Positions 1 to 10,038 of a stretch of DNA of 64,000 nt are shown piece by piece. The stretch covers positions 575,135-639,134 of the forward strand of contig NZ_DS989915.1 in NCBI RefSeq assembly GCF_000155615.1, written 5' to 3'. The stretch's first letter is position 1, and every line of letters begins with the position of its first letter. The translations under genes were made by a program, and so were the position numbers. The notes beneath the pieces were generated by a model. That model worked only from the letters and a program-made list of their open reading frames with translations, was not told the DNA's origin and ran no database searches. This stretch comes from Alcanivorax sp. DG881. GTDB lineage: Bacteria; Pseudomonadota; Gammaproteobacteria; Pseudomonadales; Alcanivoracaceae.

Positions 1-31
1 GTGGCAAAGTCGTTGCTCGCGCAACTATTAA

Positions 32-658
32 TTATTCATTATTAACTATTATTGCCCTTTCAGGCGTTCCGGAATGAAACCGGAACTCATCATCCGGCGA
101 TTCAATCAATTCCTGCTCTACCGCCTTGAAGAAATCCACCCGTTCAGCGATCGGCCCCTGCGCATATTGCTCGGCCAGCTTCAGGTAATCCTCAAAGTGG
201 CGCGACTCACTTTTCAGCAAATAGTGGTAATAACGCCCCAGCTCCTCATCCACATGGGGCGCCAGTGCGGCAAAACGCTCACAGCTGCGTGCCTCGATTA
301 ACGCCCCCACAATCATGGTATCCACCAGGCGCCCAGGTTCAGAGGTGCGTATATGCTGACGCATCCCCTTGGCATAGCGGGCTGGAGTCATGTGGTCGTA
401 GGTCACGTCGCGCTGGCGCATCAGCTGCACCACCTGCTCAAAATGCAGCAGCTCCTCGCGGGCCAGCTGGCTCAGCGTATCCAGTAGCTCGGGACGGTCC
501 ACATAACGAAACATCAGGTTAATCGCTGTGCTGGCCGCTTTTTTTTCGCAGTGGGCATGGTCAATCAGCAGGATATCCGGGTGCTGCAATGCCCAGTCGA
601 CCCAGGCAGGCGGCGTCGCACAGGGGAGAAAATCACGGATATGAGAAATGTCGTGCAT
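32..658 (-). CDS. miaE: tRNA 2-methylthio-N6-isopentenyl adenosine hydroxylase MiaE
   Basis: The 208-residue product matches MiaE, the diiron monooxygenase that hydroxylates the isopentenyl group of ms2i6A37 in tRNAs reading UNN codons. A ferritin-like four-helix ligand set is visible: E38, E69xxH72 (in REELLHFE), E122 and E151xxH154 (in SESRHFEDY), giving two ExxH motifs plus two extra glutamates as expected for a carboxylate-bridged diiron site. Length is normal for the family. It is transcribed divergently from the acyltransferase gene, with about 120 bp between the starts. The stop codon lies only about 30 bases from the window edge, so its downstream neighbour cannot be seen. Confidence 0.93.
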   Translation of the reverse strand: MHDISHIRDFLPCATPPAWVDWALQHPDILLIDHAHCEKKAASTAINLMFRYVDRPELLDTLSQLAREELLHFEQVVQLMRQRDVTYDHMTPARYAKGMRQHIRTSEPGRLVDTMIVGALIEARSCERFAALAPHVDEELGRYYHYLLKSESRHFEDYLKLAEQYAQGPIAERVDFFKAVEQELIESPDDEFRFHSGTPERAIIVNNE

Positions 659-778
659 GGGGATCTCGCTGGCTCAAGGTAACCCATCCGCAGACAGGCG
701 CCGGCATTATAGCGTTTTTGTGCGCAATCTCATCCGCACGGCTGGTGCTCGCCGGTCGCGCCCGTATACTGTCGCGCC

Positions 779-1687
779 ATGGGCAGAAAAACACATCCAC
801 GCGTACAGCGAGCAAAAGGTCAGGCAGCCATCATCGCATTGCGACTGCTGGGCGCCCTGCCCTTTGCCATCAACCGGGCACTGGCCACCGCCGTTGGCAC
901 CTTGCTGGCCTGGTTGCCGACTCAGGCATTAAAAGTCAGCAAGACCAACCTGGCGCTTTGCTACCCCGCTCTCTCTGCGGAAGAGCAGACTCGACTGGCC
1001 CGCAAATCCCTGCTGGAAAGCGTCAAGAACACCTTTGAAATTGCACTGTTCTGGCGACAACCTGCTGAGGGCCTGAAGCGGGTGGTGGCCGTTGACGGTG
1101 ATACGCCATTACGCCAGGCCGTGCAGGATGGCAGACCCATCATGATTCTGGCGCCGCACCTGGGCTGCTGGGAAGTCCTTAACTTCTGGCTGGCCACCGA
1201 ATTTGGCTTGCATGCCATGTTTGCCCCCTCCGGCCTGCCGGAAGTCGATGACCTGGTACGCAGTGGCCGGGAGCACTTTGGCTCCACCATGTATCCGACC
1301 ACCGCCCGTGGCGTGGCCGGATTGGTCAGGGCCATGAAAAAAGGTGCCCTGACCGCCATCCTCCCGGATCAGGTCCCCGACCGCCGCAGCGGGCGGCATG
1401 TGCCTTTTTATGGGCAATCGGCCTACACCGGTACGCTCGCCTGCAAATTGATTCGCCAGACACAGGCCGTCACGTTTATGGCCTGGGCCCGTCGTCTGCC
1501 CGGCACCCAGGGCTACGAAATTCGGGTGCGCCCGGCGGACGACAGCGTGGCCGATGACGATCTGGATACCGCCCTCACGGCCATGAACCACTCCATTGAA
1601 AACCTGATCGACGAATCCCCCAGCCAGTACCTGTGGAGCTACAAGCGCTTCCGCCGCCCACCGTCCGGGGTCGACACGCCATACTAG
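779..1687 (+). CDS. lipid A biosynthesis lauroyl/myristoyl-type acyltransferase (LpxL/HtrB family)
   Basis: This 302-residue protein belongs to the membrane-associated lysophospholipid/lipid A acyltransferase family, which transfers acyl chains from acyl-ACP to the Kdo2-lipid A precursor or related lipids at the inner membrane. The catalytic HX4E motif is H127-LGCW-E132. A downstream DQxxD-type block (PDQVPDRRSG, about residues 198-207) and the C-terminal LWSYKRFRR signature are also typical. A hydrophobic N-terminal stretch (about 16-48) is likely the membrane anchor. The ATG at 779 has no obvious Shine-Dalgarno sequence, so the start is slightly uncertain. Which acyl position it modifies cannot be read from the sequence. 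Confidence 0.88.
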   Translation: MGRKTHPRVQRAKGQAAIIALRLLGALPFAINRALATAVGTLLAWLPTQALKVSKTNLALCYPALSAEEQTRLARKSLLESVKNTFEIALFWRQPAEGLKRVVAVDGDTPLRQAVQDGRPIMILAPHLGCWEVLNFWLATEFGLHAMFAPSGLPEVDDLVRSGREHFGSTMYPTTARGVAGLVRAMKKGALTAILPDQVPDRRSGRHVPFYGQSAYTGTLACKLIRQTQAVTFMAWARRLPGTQGYEIRVRPADDSVADDDLDTALTAMNHSIENLIDESPSQYLWSYKRFRRPPSGVDTPY

Positions 1688-1778
1688 CCCTCGGTTTCAG
1701 TGCCTCACGTTTTCAGTGTCTTACGCTTTCAGTGATTGTGAGTATTCATACCATGAATGGCTGCAACACCCGTTTGGC

Positions 1779-1807
1779 TTAACAATTGATGCCCATTCCG
1801 CTATACT
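1779..1807 (+). promoter_or_regulatory. sigma-70 promoter of acnB
   Basis: TTAACA at 1779-1784 and TATACT at 1802-1807 are separated by exactly 17 bases, about 85 bases before the acnB start. This predicts a leader of roughly 75-80 bases. Seen directly; activity is inferred. Confidence 0.7.
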
Positions 1808-1891
1808 CCGCGCGCAATTCCAACCCCCAGTAACACCCTAAAAGACTGATTTCCAAAAGAAATTAGCCAAGACGACGATGAGGGAAACGCT

Positions 1892-4492
1892 GTGCTAGAA
1901 GCCTATCGCAAACATGTAGAAGAGCGCGCCGCTGAAGGTGTACCGCCGAAGCCGCTTACCGAACAGCAGGTTGCCGACCTGGTAGAACTGCTGAAGACCC
2001 CGCCGGCTGGCGAAGAAGAATTTATCCAGGACCTGTTCGTCAACCGCGTTCCGCCCGGTGTGGACCAGGCCGCTTATGTAAAGGCCGCTTTCCTTACCGC
2101 AATTGTGAAAGGCGAAGCCAGCTCCCCTCTGATCGACAAGAAGCGCGCTGTCCAGCTGCTGGGCACCATGCAGGGTGGCTACAACGTGGCCCCGCTGATC
2201 GAAGCTCTGGACGATGCTGAGCTGGTTGACGAAGCCGCCGAACAACTCAAGCACACCCTGCTGGTTTTCGATGCATTCCACGACGTGGAAGACAAAATGA
2301 AAGCCGGCAATGCCAAAGCCAAGGAAGTCATTGAATCCTGGGCCGAAGGCGAATGGTTCACCAAGCGTGCCGATCTGGCCGAAAAAATGACCTTGTCAGT
2401 ATTCAAGGTTACCGGTGAAACCAACACTGATGACCTGTCTCCTGCACAGGACGCCTGGAGCCGCCCGGATATCCCGCTGCACGGCAACGCCATGCTGAAA
2501 AATGCGCGCGAAGGTATCACCCCGGAAAAAGACGGTGAAATCGGCCCGCTGAGCCAGATGGACGAGCTGAAGAAAAAAGGCCATCCGGTTGCCTACGTGG
2601 GCGACGTTGTGGGTACCGGTTCTTCCCGTAAATCTGCTACCAACTCCGTACTGTGGCACTTCGGTGACGACATTCCGTTCGTACCGAACAAGCGCGCCGG
2701 CGGCGTCTGCATCGGCGGCAAGATCGCTCCGATCTTCTTCAACACCATGGAAGATTCCGGCGCCCTGCCTTTCGAGTGTGACGTGGAAAAAATGAACACC
2801 GGTGACGTGATCGACGTTTACCCGTTCGCAGGCAAGGTAGAAAAAGACGGTGAAGTCATCGCCGAATTCGACCTGCGCTCCCAGGTTCTGCTGGACGAAG
2901 TGCGCGCCGGCGGCCGTATCAACCTGATCATCGGTCGCGGCCTGACCACCAAGGCTCGCGAAGCGCTGGGTCTGGCACCGTCCGAATTGTTCCGCAAGCC
3001 GGAACAGCCGGGTGATTCCGACAAGGGCTTCACTCTGGCCCAGAAAATGGTCGGCAAGGCCTGTGGTATGGACGGTGTTCGCCCCGGCATGTACTGCGAG
3101 CCGAAGATGACCACCGTGGGCTCCCAGGACACCACTGGCCCGATGACCCGTGACGAGCTGAAAGATCTGGCTTGCCTGGGCTTCCAGGCCGACCTGGTGA
3201 TGCAATCTTTCTGTCACACCGCCGCTTACCCCAAGCCGGTTGACGTGGAAACCCAGCACACCCTGCCCGACTTCATCATGAACCGTGGCGGTGTTTCCCT
3301 GCGTCCGGGCGACGGCATCATCCACTCCTGGCTGAACCGTATGCTGCTGCCGGATACCGTTGGTACCGGTGGTGACTCCCACACCCGTTTCCCCATGGGC
3401 ATTTCCTTCCCGGCCGGCTCTGGTCTGGTTGCGTTCGCTGCTGCCACCGGCGTTATGCCGCTGGACATGCCGGAATCGGTTCTGGTTCGCTTCAAGGGTA
3501 AGCGCCAGCCGGGCATCACCCTGCGTGACCTGGTACACGCCATCCCCATGCAGGCCATCAAAGACGGCCACCTGACCGTTGCCAAAGCGGGCAAGGTCAA
3601 CGTCTTCTCCGGTCGCGTACTGGAAATTGAAGGCCTGGATGACCTGACCGTTGAACAGGCATTCGAGCTGTCTGACGCGTCCGCCGAGCGTTCCGCTGCG
3701 GGCTGTACCATCACCCTGTCCGAAGACAGCGTGACCGAGTACCTGAAGTCCAACATCACCATGCTCAAATGGATGATTGCCAACGGTTACGGCGATGCCC
3801 GTACCATTGAGCGTCGCATCAACGGCATGGAAGAGTGGCTGGCCAACCCGAGCCTGATGCGTGCCGACGCCGATGCCGAGTACCACACCGTCATCGAAAT
3901 CGACATGGACCAGATCAACGAGCCGGTACTGTGCTGCCCGAACGACCCGGACGATGCCAAGACCCTGTCCGACGTGGCTGGCGCCAAGATCGACGAAGTG
4001 TTCATCGGTTCCTGCATGACCAACATCGGTCACTTCCGTGCTGCGGGCAAGCTGCTGCAGAAAGTGGAAAGCGGCACCATGCCGACCCGTCTGTGGATCG
4101 CTCCGCCGACCAAGATGGATCAGCACCAGCTCACCGAAGAAGGCTACTACAACATCTTCGGCAGCGCCGGTGCGCGCACCGAGATGCCAGGCTGCTCCCT
4201 GTGCATGGGTAACCAGGCTCGCATCGCGCCGAAGTCCACTGCGGTATCCACCTCCACCCGTAACTTCCCGAACCGTCTGGGTCAGGGTGCGGATGTGTAC
4301 CTGGCATCGGCTGAGCTGGCGTCTGTGGCGTCCATCCTCGGCAAGCTGCCGAGCAAGGAAGAGTACATGGAGTATGCGAACACCATCGACTCCATGTCCT
4401 CCGAAATCTACCGCTACCTGAACTTCGACCAGATGGCCGAATACCAGGAAGTGGCAGACACCGTGAAGATCCCGGTTGCCCAGTCTGTCTAA
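1892..4492 (+). CDS. acnB: bifunctional aconitate hydratase 2 / 2-methylisocitrate dehydratase AcnB
   Basis: AcnB interconverts citrate and isocitrate in the TCA cycle through a [4Fe-4S] cluster. The 866-residue product is collinear with the B-type aconitases (domain order HEAT-like, swivel, then catalytic), starting with the family-typical [16 protein letters not shown]. The cluster cysteines are C708 (IGSCMTN) and C768/C771 (GCSLCMG). It starts at GTG preceded by GAGGG about 7 bases upstream. The gene has its own promoter and a strong terminator, so it is probably monocistronic. AcnB also binds mRNA as apoprotein in enterobacteria; nothing here tests that. Confidence 0.98.
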   Translation: MLEAYRKHVEERAAEGVPPKPLTEQQVADLVELLKTPPAGEEEFIQDLFVNRVPPGVDQAAYVKAAFLTAIVKGEASSPLIDKKRAVQLLGTMQGGYNVAPLIEALDDAELVDEAAEQLKHTLLVFDAFHDVEDKMKAGNAKAKEVIESWAEGEWFTKRADLAEKMTLSVFKVTGETNTDDLSPAQDAWSRPDIPLHGNAMLKNAREGITPEKDGEIGPLSQMDELKKKGHPVAYVGDVVGTGSSRKSATNSVLWHFGDDIPFVPNKRAGGVCIGGKIAPIFFNTMEDSGALPFECDVEKMNTGDVIDVYPFAGKVEKDGEVIAEFDLRSQVLLDEVRAGGRINLIIGRGLTTKAREALGLAPSELFRKPEQPGDSDKGFTLAQKMVGKACGMDGVRPGMYCEPKMTTVGSQDTTGPMTRDELKDLACLGFQADLVMQSFCHTAAYPKPVDVETQHTLPDFIMNRGGVSLRPGDGIIHSWLNRMLLPDTVGTGGDSHTRFPMGISFPAGSGLVAFAAATGVMPLDMPESVLVRFKGKRQPGITLRDLVHAIPMQAIKDGHLTVAKAGKVNVFSGRVLEIEGLDDLTVEQAFELSDASAERSAAGCTITLSEDSVTEYLKSNITMLKWMIANGYGDARTIERRINGMEEWLANPSLMRADADAEYHTVIEIDMDQINEPVLCCPNDPDDAKTLSDVAGAKIDEVFIGSCMTNIGHFRAAGKLLQKVESGTMPTRLWIAPPTKMDQHQLTEEGYYNIFGSAGARTEMPGCSLCMGNQARIAPKSTAVSTSTRNFPNRLGQGADVYLASAELASVASILGKLPSKEEYMEYANTIDSMSSEIYRYLNFDQMAEYQEVADTVKIPVAQSV

Positions 4493-4517
4493 GGCTCGGT
4501 AATTGCTTCACCAAAAA

Positions 4518-4544
4518 GCCCCGCATTTGCGGGGCTTTTTTTTT
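4518..4544 (+). terminator. Rho-independent terminator of acnB
   Basis: A 7-bp GC stem (GCCCCGC/GCGGGGC) with an ATTT loop is followed by nine T residues, 25 bases after the acnB stop. Confidence 0.92.
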
Positions 4545-4643
4545 GGTTCATCGCAGGTCAAGAATAAACGGTACGCTGGCGACCGCTTACTGGATTAAAT
4601 CGTGAGCTTACCCCCACCTTCGCTTATCACTCGATGGATCACC

Positions 4644-5558
4644 TTAAGTCTGGCTGGACGCAAGAAACTGCCAGACTCGCGCGGCGGGTTCCGACAGGGG
4701 ATGCGAACGCAGACGGTACATACTTGGCTGCGCATCGACCCCGGCATCCAGCGGCAAGATACACAAAGCCCCGGACGCCACATCGCCCGCGATCATGGAA
4801 TCCGGTGCCAGGGTCAGGGCCTTTCCTTCCCGGCAAAGCGCCAGACACGAACTGATCGTGTCCAGCTGGTAATCCGGGCCTCCCCGTTCATTCATTAACG
4901 CCGTCAGCCAGGTTGCCGTTTCCCGGCGGTAGTTTCGTGACACTCTCGGCAGCGCCCAACGCTGCTCAAAAGCCAGCGTCTTCAACGCTTGCTCATCACT
5001 CCCTGCGACGGCACTCGCCGCCATGATCTTCGGTGACGCCACTACCCGTAATGGCAGTGCCAATAAAGGGTGCGTAACCAGATCATCCTGATCAGGTAAT
5101 CGCTGCCGTAAACGCAGGTCGTAGACCATGAAATCATGCCGGTAGGCATACAGCCCTTTTTGCAGGGTATGGAATTCCCCCACCTGAATATCAAGCCGCT
5201 GGCCCTGCGCCAGCACATTCGGCCCGGATAGCATCTGCATAAGAATATCGGGAACAAAAGGGCCACAACCGATACTGATTACCCCGGCCTTGCCCTCGCG
5301 ATGCCGACCCACCATACGATCCAGGCCCGCACTCTCCTGCAGGATCCGGTTTGCCTGCCGGTAAAGCGATTGTGCAAAGTCAGTCGGCCGCAGATGGTGC
5401 GTGTCGCGCTGAAACAACACCAGCCCAACCGCGTCCTCCAGCCGCTGCATGCTACGGCTCAACGCCGGTTGCGACAGCCCCAGTTGCCGGGCCGCCGCCG
5501 ATACACTGCCCTGCTCATAGATCGCCACGAAATGGCGGAGCTGCTGCAATTGCCACAT
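4644..5558 (-). CDS. LysR-family transcriptional regulator next to the sulfatase gene
   Basis: A typical LysR regulator with an N-terminal winged helix-turn-helix (LRHFVAIYEQGSVSAAA...SQPALSRSMQRLE, residues about 6-45) and a C-terminal effector-binding domain. I place the start at the ATG at 5558, giving 304 residues. It is preceded by AAAGG 7 bases away and yields the normal LysR N-terminus; an upstream in-frame extension would run into the divergent sulfatase gene. Classical LysR logic suggests it controls the adjacent sulfatase in response to its substrate or a product. The effector is unknown. Confidence 0.88.
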   Translation of the reverse strand: MWQLQQLRHFVAIYEQGSVSAAARQLGLSQPALSRSMQRLEDAVGLVLFQRDTHHLRPTDFAQSLYRQANRILQESAGLDRMVGRHREGKAGVISIGCGPFVPDILMQMLSGPNVLAQGQRLDIQVGEFHTLQKGLYAYRHDFMVYDLRLRQRLPDQDDLVTHPLLALPLRVVASPKIMAASAVAGSDEQALKTLAFEQRWALPRVSRNYRRETATWLTALMNERGGPDYQLDTISSCLALCREGKALTLAPDSMIAGDVASGALCILPLDAGVDAQPSMYRLRSHPLSEPAARVWQFLASSQT

Positions 5559-5581
5559 GGCATTACCTTTACGCATGGATA

Positions 5582-5598
5582 TATAAACCATGCTTATA
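5582..5598. promoter_or_regulatory. putative LysR operator (T-N11-A box) between the LysR gene and the sulfatase
   Basis: TATAAACCATGCTTATA is a perfect TATAA-N7-TTATA dyad containing T-N11-A (T5584, A5596), the usual LysR recognition pattern. It lies between the two divergent starts, 24 bp from the regulator ATG and 58 bp from the sulfatase ATG. A second dyad, GCATGG-N9-CCATGC (5573-5593), overlaps it. Confidence 0.6.
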
Positions 5599-5656
5599 GC
5601 AAAGCCGGCCATACTCTGTCCACGCTGCCCTGTTCGGGTTACCACGGGAGAGACAG

Positions 5657-7354
5657 ATGACAAAAATAAATCGCCGTACAGCACTGAAACAACTTGGCCT
5701 TGGCGCCACTGCCCTGGCCGTTGCCAACCCGGTTAAAGGCGCTCCAGGCTTGCGAAAGAACCGGCGCCCCAATGTGCTGTTGCTGGTTTCCGATCAGGAA
5801 CGCTCAGGCCTGGACCTGCCGGGCTCCCTGGATCTTCCCGGCCACGAGAGGCTGCGTCGGCAAGGCACCAGCTTCAACCATTATCACGTCAACACCTCAC
5901 CGTGCTCCCCCTCACGCTCGGTCATGTACACCGGCCAGCACACCATGCACACCCACATGACAGCCAATCTCCATGCGCCCCCTTTTCCCGCACTCAACGA
6001 CAAGCTGAAAACCCTGGGGCATCATTTTCGCGATCAGGGCTACTACACGGCCTACAAGGGGAAATGGCACCTGTCAGATATCGAGGATGGCCCCGGCCTG
6101 CTGTACGGCAATTACCCAAGCAGAAACCGTGCACTGGAAAAGCACGGCTTCAGTGACTACAACCTCACCGGCGATGTTCACGGCAGTGTCTGGCAGGGTT
6201 ACATTGCCGACAGAATGGTCACCGCAGAGGCCTGCCGTTGGCTCATGGGTAAAGGTCAGACAGAAGAAAAACCCTGGTTCCTGGCGGTCAATTTCGTCAA
6301 TCCCCATGACATCATGTTTTTCTCTACCGGCGAAAAACAATCACGCTCACGCACCAATCCGCAGTTCATGGCACCGCTTCGTCCGGCACCCCATGATCCG
6401 GTGTACGCAAAAGACTGGTCCCACATTTCTCTTCCTGCGTCTTTTCGGGCGTCACTGGACAACAAGCCCTGGTGCCAACAGGCCTACGCCAAACTGATAG
6501 ACAGCGTTTATGGTCACATCGACAAAGATAACGAAGCCGCCTGGCTGGCCAACCAGAGTTACTACTTCAATTGCCTGCGAGACGTGTCGCGACAGGTGGA
6601 CCAGGTGCTGCAGGCCCTTGAGGAAAGCGGGCAGGCGGATAACACCATCATTGTCTACACCGCCGACCATGGTGAAATGGCCGGAGCCCATGGCCTTCGC
6701 CAGAAAGGGCCCTTCGCCTACAAGGAGAACAGCCGGGTACCACTGATCATCAGCCACCCGGACGCGCGTCAACAACGCGACGTGGACAATATCGGCTCTT
6801 CCGTCGACCTGGTTCCCACGCTGCTAAGCCTGGCAACCGAGGGCAAGGCCGACACGCAAACCCCCGGCACCGACTTGTCAGCGGCACTCGATGGGCGCCC
6901 CTCAGACAGGGACAGCAAAGGCCATTTGTTCGCGTATGGAGTAACGCTCTACACCGACCCGGAGATCACCCAAGCCCTGGTTGAAAAAGGCGACGAGATC
7001 ACCCCCATGCGACTGATGACAGAAGCCTTTAGCCAATTGAAGCTGGGCCCCGCACTGAACAATCGAGGCCTGCATCGCGGCTGCTTCGACGGGCGTTATA
7101 AATTCGTCCGCTACTTCAGCCCCGACAGCCATCACCGCCCGGCAGACTGGGCGACGTTGACGCAGCACAACGATCTGGAACTGTATGACACTCACAACGA
7201 CCCGGATGAACTGGACAATCTGGCCGCAACGCCGGACCCGCACAAAGCGTTACTACTGAGCATGAATGAAAAAACCAATGCGCTGATTGACCATGAAATT
7301 GGCGAGGACAACGGCGGAGAGTTTCCCGGGCCTACCTTCCTCTATCAGCTATAG
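5657..7354 (+). CDS. Tat-exported type I (formylglycine-dependent) sulfatase
   Basis: The 565-residue protein is an alkaline-phosphatase-superfamily sulfatase that hydrolyses a sulfate ester. The signature C83-SPSR-SVMYTG contains the cysteine that must be converted to formylglycine. Metal ligands are suggested by D46 (VSDQ) and the later TADHGE motif, followed by an HGLxxKG loop. The N-terminus carries a twin-arginine signal (NRRTALKQLG plus a hydrophobic stretch, residues 6-26), so it is probably exported folded to the periplasm. The start ATG follows GGGAG. Choline sulfatase shares the DQ variant but is usually cytoplasmic and shorter, so the substrate is left open. No formylglycine-generating enzyme is encoded in this window. 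Confidence 0.87.
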   Translation: MTKINRRTALKQLGLGATALAVANPVKGAPGLRKNRRPNVLLLVSDQERSGLDLPGSLDLPGHERLRRQGTSFNHYHVNTSPCSPSRSVMYTGQHTMHTHMTANLHAPPFPALNDKLKTLGHHFRDQGYYTAYKGKWHLSDIEDGPGLLYGNYPSRNRALEKHGFSDYNLTGDVHGSVWQGYIADRMVTAEACRWLMGKGQTEEKPWFLAVNFVNPHDIMFFSTGEKQSRSRTNPQFMAPLRPAPHDPVYAKDWSHISLPASFRASLDNKPWCQQAYAKLIDSVYGHIDKDNEAAWLANQSYYFNCLRDVSRQVDQVLQALEESGQADNTIIVYTADHGEMAGAHGLRQKGPFAYKENSRVPLIISHPDARQQRDVDNIGSSVDLVPTLLSLATEGKADTQTPGTDLSAALDGRPSDRDSKGHLFAYGVTLYTDPEITQALVEKGDEITPMRLMTEAFSQLKLGPALNNRGLHRGCFDGRYKFVRYFSPDSHHRPADWATLTQHNDLELYDTHNDPDELDNLAATPDPHKALLLSMNEKTNALIDHEIGEDNGGEFPGPTFLYQL

Positions 7355-7408
7355 CCCTTTTTTCGGGCTGGCAGCCGGCTGGCGCCTTGGGAAGTAACGC
7401 CGGCTGCC
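7353..7408. terminator. hairpin region between convergent sulfatase and hrpB genes
   Basis: AGCCC-TTTTTTC-GGGCT (7353-7369) overlaps the sulfatase stop codon. It is followed by a perfect 10-bp inverted repeat GGCAGCCGGC/GCCGGCTGCC (7370-7379 and 7399-7408, 19-base loop). Neither is followed by a T tract, so a classical terminator is uncertain. Position between two converging genes suggests a termination or mRNA 3'-end role. Confidence 0.4.
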
Positions 7409-7441
7409 GCCCACCTTATCCAGCTCATCAATCACGTTCGG

Positions 7442-9898
7442 TCATGACGCATCATTGCGGGCCTGGCGTTTCTTGGTCACCGCCGTGGGTATCGCCTGCA
7501 AAGGATCTTCCGGCCAGGGATGCTTGGGATAACGCCCGCGAAGATCTTTACGCACAGCCGCATAGTTCTCTGCCCAGAACCGCGCCAGATTATCGGTAAT
7601 GGCTGCCGGTCGCCCTGCCGGGGTCAACAGGTGAACGGTGATTGCCAGCGCGCCATCGGCCAGGGGCGGCAACGCCTGCAAACCGAACAGTTCCTGCAGC
7701 TTGGCCGCCAACACCACATGCTCGCCGGTGTAATCCAGACGCACACTGCGACCGGTGGGAATCGTCACCGTTTCCGGCATCCACTGTTTCAAGTGACGCT
7801 GCTGGTCTACCGATAGCAGGCTCGACAGCGCAGCCCCCAGAGGCAATTTCTTCAGATCCGCCACACTGCGCATGCCGGCAAGATAAGGCGCCAGCCACTC
7901 TTCCAGGCTGGCCATCAGCCCCGCATCACTCACATCCGGCCAGCCAGCATCTGGCTGTATCGCAGATAAACGCTGAATGCGCGCTTGCCACTGACGCCAA
8001 TGCGCCTCCCAGGGAAGCACCGCAAGGCCCAGGCTGCGGATACCGGCCAGCAGCCCGGCTATTTGTTGCTCACTGTCCAGGGACGCCAGTGTCTGGCTTT
8101 GCAGCACCAGATTCCCCAGCACTCTTTCACGCCGCCCGGTGACCCGCTGCTTTTCGGTGTCCCAACCAATATGTTCCCGCCAACGGCCGTGTTGCTCCAG
8201 AACAGATTCAATCTCTTCATCGGTCAGAGGCCAGGCGAGACGAATACGGGCGTCCCTGGGCTGCCCATCCGTATCCATGACCAGCAACCATTCCGTTCCC
8301 TGCAGGCTATCGTTGTCATGCAGGAACAGGCCCGGGCCATCGGCCATTTGGTAACGCCCCCGACTACCACTACGCCGCCGGCTTATCTGCAGCGCAAACA
8401 CTGACGCCAACAAGCCCCCCATGCCATCGCGCCAGCCTTGCGATGCCTGGTCGTTCCCGGCGTTAAGACGCTTCGCCTCGGCAAGCACCGTAGCAAAGCG
8501 TTGCGGATGATTCTCCAGCGCCTCCAGGCGACGCCGTAAATCCACACCCTCGCCGGCAAGGATATCCCGCTCGGACAGCACCGCGACAAGCCGGGCCGCC
8601 GGCTCAGCGAGCCCGGCCTCTTTGGCAGCAATCAACAAAAGGGCAAGCGCTGGATCCACAGGGAGACGGGCAATGGCCTCACCCCGTGCCGTCAGCGATC
8701 CACTGTCATCCAGCGCACCACCCCGCTGCAGGCGCTCTACCGCACTGTCCCAGGCGGCCTGCGGCGGCGCGTCAAGCCATGGCATCTGTTGCGGCTCATG
8801 GCACCCCCAGCGGGCCAGATCCAGCACCAACCGGTCCAGCCCCACGCGCTGGATTTCCGGCAATTGATATCGCGCCAGCACGTCCGCTTCACCCCACAGT
8901 CGCAGGCTATGGCCTGGACCCAGGCGCCCTGCCCGGCCGCTACGTTGGCGGGCGTTGGCCTCACTGATGCGGCGGGTCACCAACCGGGTACGGTGCCGGG
9001 CAGCATCATAGACCGGCTCGCGGGCAAAACCGCTGTCGACCACGTGAGTTACCCCTTCGATGGTCAGGCTGGTTTCTGCCACATTGGTCGTCAACACGAT
9101 CAGGTGCGGCTCACTGGCTGCCAGCGCAATCACTCTCTGCTGCTTGTCCAGAGACAAGCCGCCATGCAGCGTGACCACTGGCACCGGGCAGCTCCGCTGA
9201 TTCAGTTGGCTGGCAACACGACGCATATCGCTCTGCCCGGGCAGGAAGACCAGCATCACCCCGGCGTCGCCTATCAGGCTCATCACCTGTTCCGCGCAAT
9301 GGTTGCGCCAGTCCTGGCGGGCCGGCACCGGCGCATAGGCAACGGACACCGGGTAGCTCTGCCCTTCGCTACGCACCACCGGCGCCTGCAGAAGGGTTTC
9401 CAGCGGGCCGCAGTCCAACGTGGCGGACATCACCAACAGGCCGAGGTCGGGACGAAAAGCCTCACTCGCCTCCAGAATCAGGGCCAGGCCAAGGTCCGCG
9501 TTCAGAGAGCGCTCATGGAATTCATCAAAAATCACCAGGCTCACACCGGGGAGTTCCGGATCGTTGAGCAACATACGGGTCAGCACGCCTTCGGTCGCCA
9601 CTTCCAGGTGCGTCCGGGCACTCACCCGGGTATCGGTACGGGTGCGGTAGCCTACCGACTGCCCCACGGCTTCTCCCCGTTGCGAGGCCATAAACGTGGC
9701 CACCGACCGGGCCGCCACACGGCGTGGCTCCAGCATCAGGATTTTCCCGCGCTGCCCCCACTCACTGTCCAGCAGCGCCAGAGGTACACGGGTGGACTTC
9801 CCCGCCCCCGGTGGCGCCTCAAGAATGGCACGCCCGTGCGCCTTTAACGCCTGTAACAGCGGGTTAATCGCCTGATCTACCGGGAAATCTGTTGCCAT
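7442..9898 (-). CDS. hrpB: ATP-dependent helicase HrpB (DExH box)
   Basis: HrpB is a DEAH/DExH-type helicase of unknown physiological substrate. The 818-residue product has Walker A APPGAGKST (28-36), motif II DEFH (125-128), motif III SAT, the conserved NVAETSLTIEGV block and motif VI QRSGRAGR, followed by the helicase-associated and HrpB C-terminal domains. Length is typical. It is convergent with the sulfatase gene and divergent from an unknown plus-strand gene. Residue positions and motif order are seen directly; a role in RNA metabolism is family inference. Confidence 0.96.
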   Translation of the reverse strand: MATDFPVDQAINPLLQALKAHGRAILEAPPGAGKSTRVPLALLDSEWGQRGKILMLEPRRVAARSVATFMASQRGEAVGQSVGYRTRTDTRVSARTHLEVATEGVLTRMLLNDPELPGVSLVIFDEFHERSLNADLGLALILEASEAFRPDLGLLVMSATLDCGPLETLLQAPVVRSEGQSYPVSVAYAPVPARQDWRNHCAEQVMSLIGDAGVMLVFLPGQSDMRRVASQLNQRSCPVPVVTLHGGLSLDKQQRVIALAASEPHLIVLTTNVAETSLTIEGVTHVVDSGFAREPVYDAARHRTRLVTRRISEANARQRSGRAGRLGPGHSLRLWGEADVLARYQLPEIQRVGLDRLVLDLARWGCHEPQQMPWLDAPPQAAWDSAVERLQRGGALDDSGSLTARGEAIARLPVDPALALLLIAAKEAGLAEPAARLVAVLSERDILAGEGVDLRRRLEALENHPQRFATVLAEAKRLNAGNDQASQGWRDGMGGLLASVFALQISRRRSGSRGRYQMADGPGLFLHDNDSLQGTEWLLVMDTDGQPRDARIRLAWPLTDEEIESVLEQHGRWREHIGWDTEKQRVTGRRERVLGNLVLQSQTLASLDSEQQIAGLLAGIRSLGLAVLPWEAHWRQWQARIQRLSAIQPDAGWPDVSDAGLMASLEEWLAPYLAGMRSVADLKKLPLGAALSSLLSVDQQRHLKQWMPETVTIPTGRSVRLDYTGEHVVLAAKLQELFGLQALPPLADGALAITVHLLTPAGRPAAITDNLARFWAENYAAVRKDLRGRYPKHPWPEDPLQAIPTAVTKKRQARNDAS

Positions 9899-9962
9899 TC
9901 GTTACGTCCGTCGCCGTTTCGCCGTGACCACCGTCACGCTGCCACTTTTCATCACGCTGTAA

Positions 9963-9993
9963 TGCTCGTGACGAGCAAAACCTATGCTATATT
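9963..9993 (+). promoter_or_regulatory. extended -10 promoter with overlapping palindromic operator
   Basis: TGCTATATT at 9985-9993 is a good extended -10 element (TG-N-TATATT). Immediately upstream, TGCTCGTGACGAGCA (9963-9977) is a perfect 15-base palindrome around a central G. It would cover the -35 region, a layout typical of repressor control. It drives the unknown gene starting at 10039. Confidence 0.5.
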
Positions 9994-10038
9994 CTGCCCA
10001 TATAGCTAATAATTAATAACTACATCAGATAGTGATTT

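Noticed and set aside
2396-4126. Long open frame antisense to acnB (576 codons)
   Set aside because: Mirror of a GC-rich, strongly biased coding gene; AcnB is unmistakable and the antisense product has no recognisable motif.
5657-7354. Choline sulfatase BetC as identity of the sulfatase
   Set aside because: The DQ variant near the N-terminus fits, but the Tat signal and the absence of bet genes do not; kept as a generic sulfatase.
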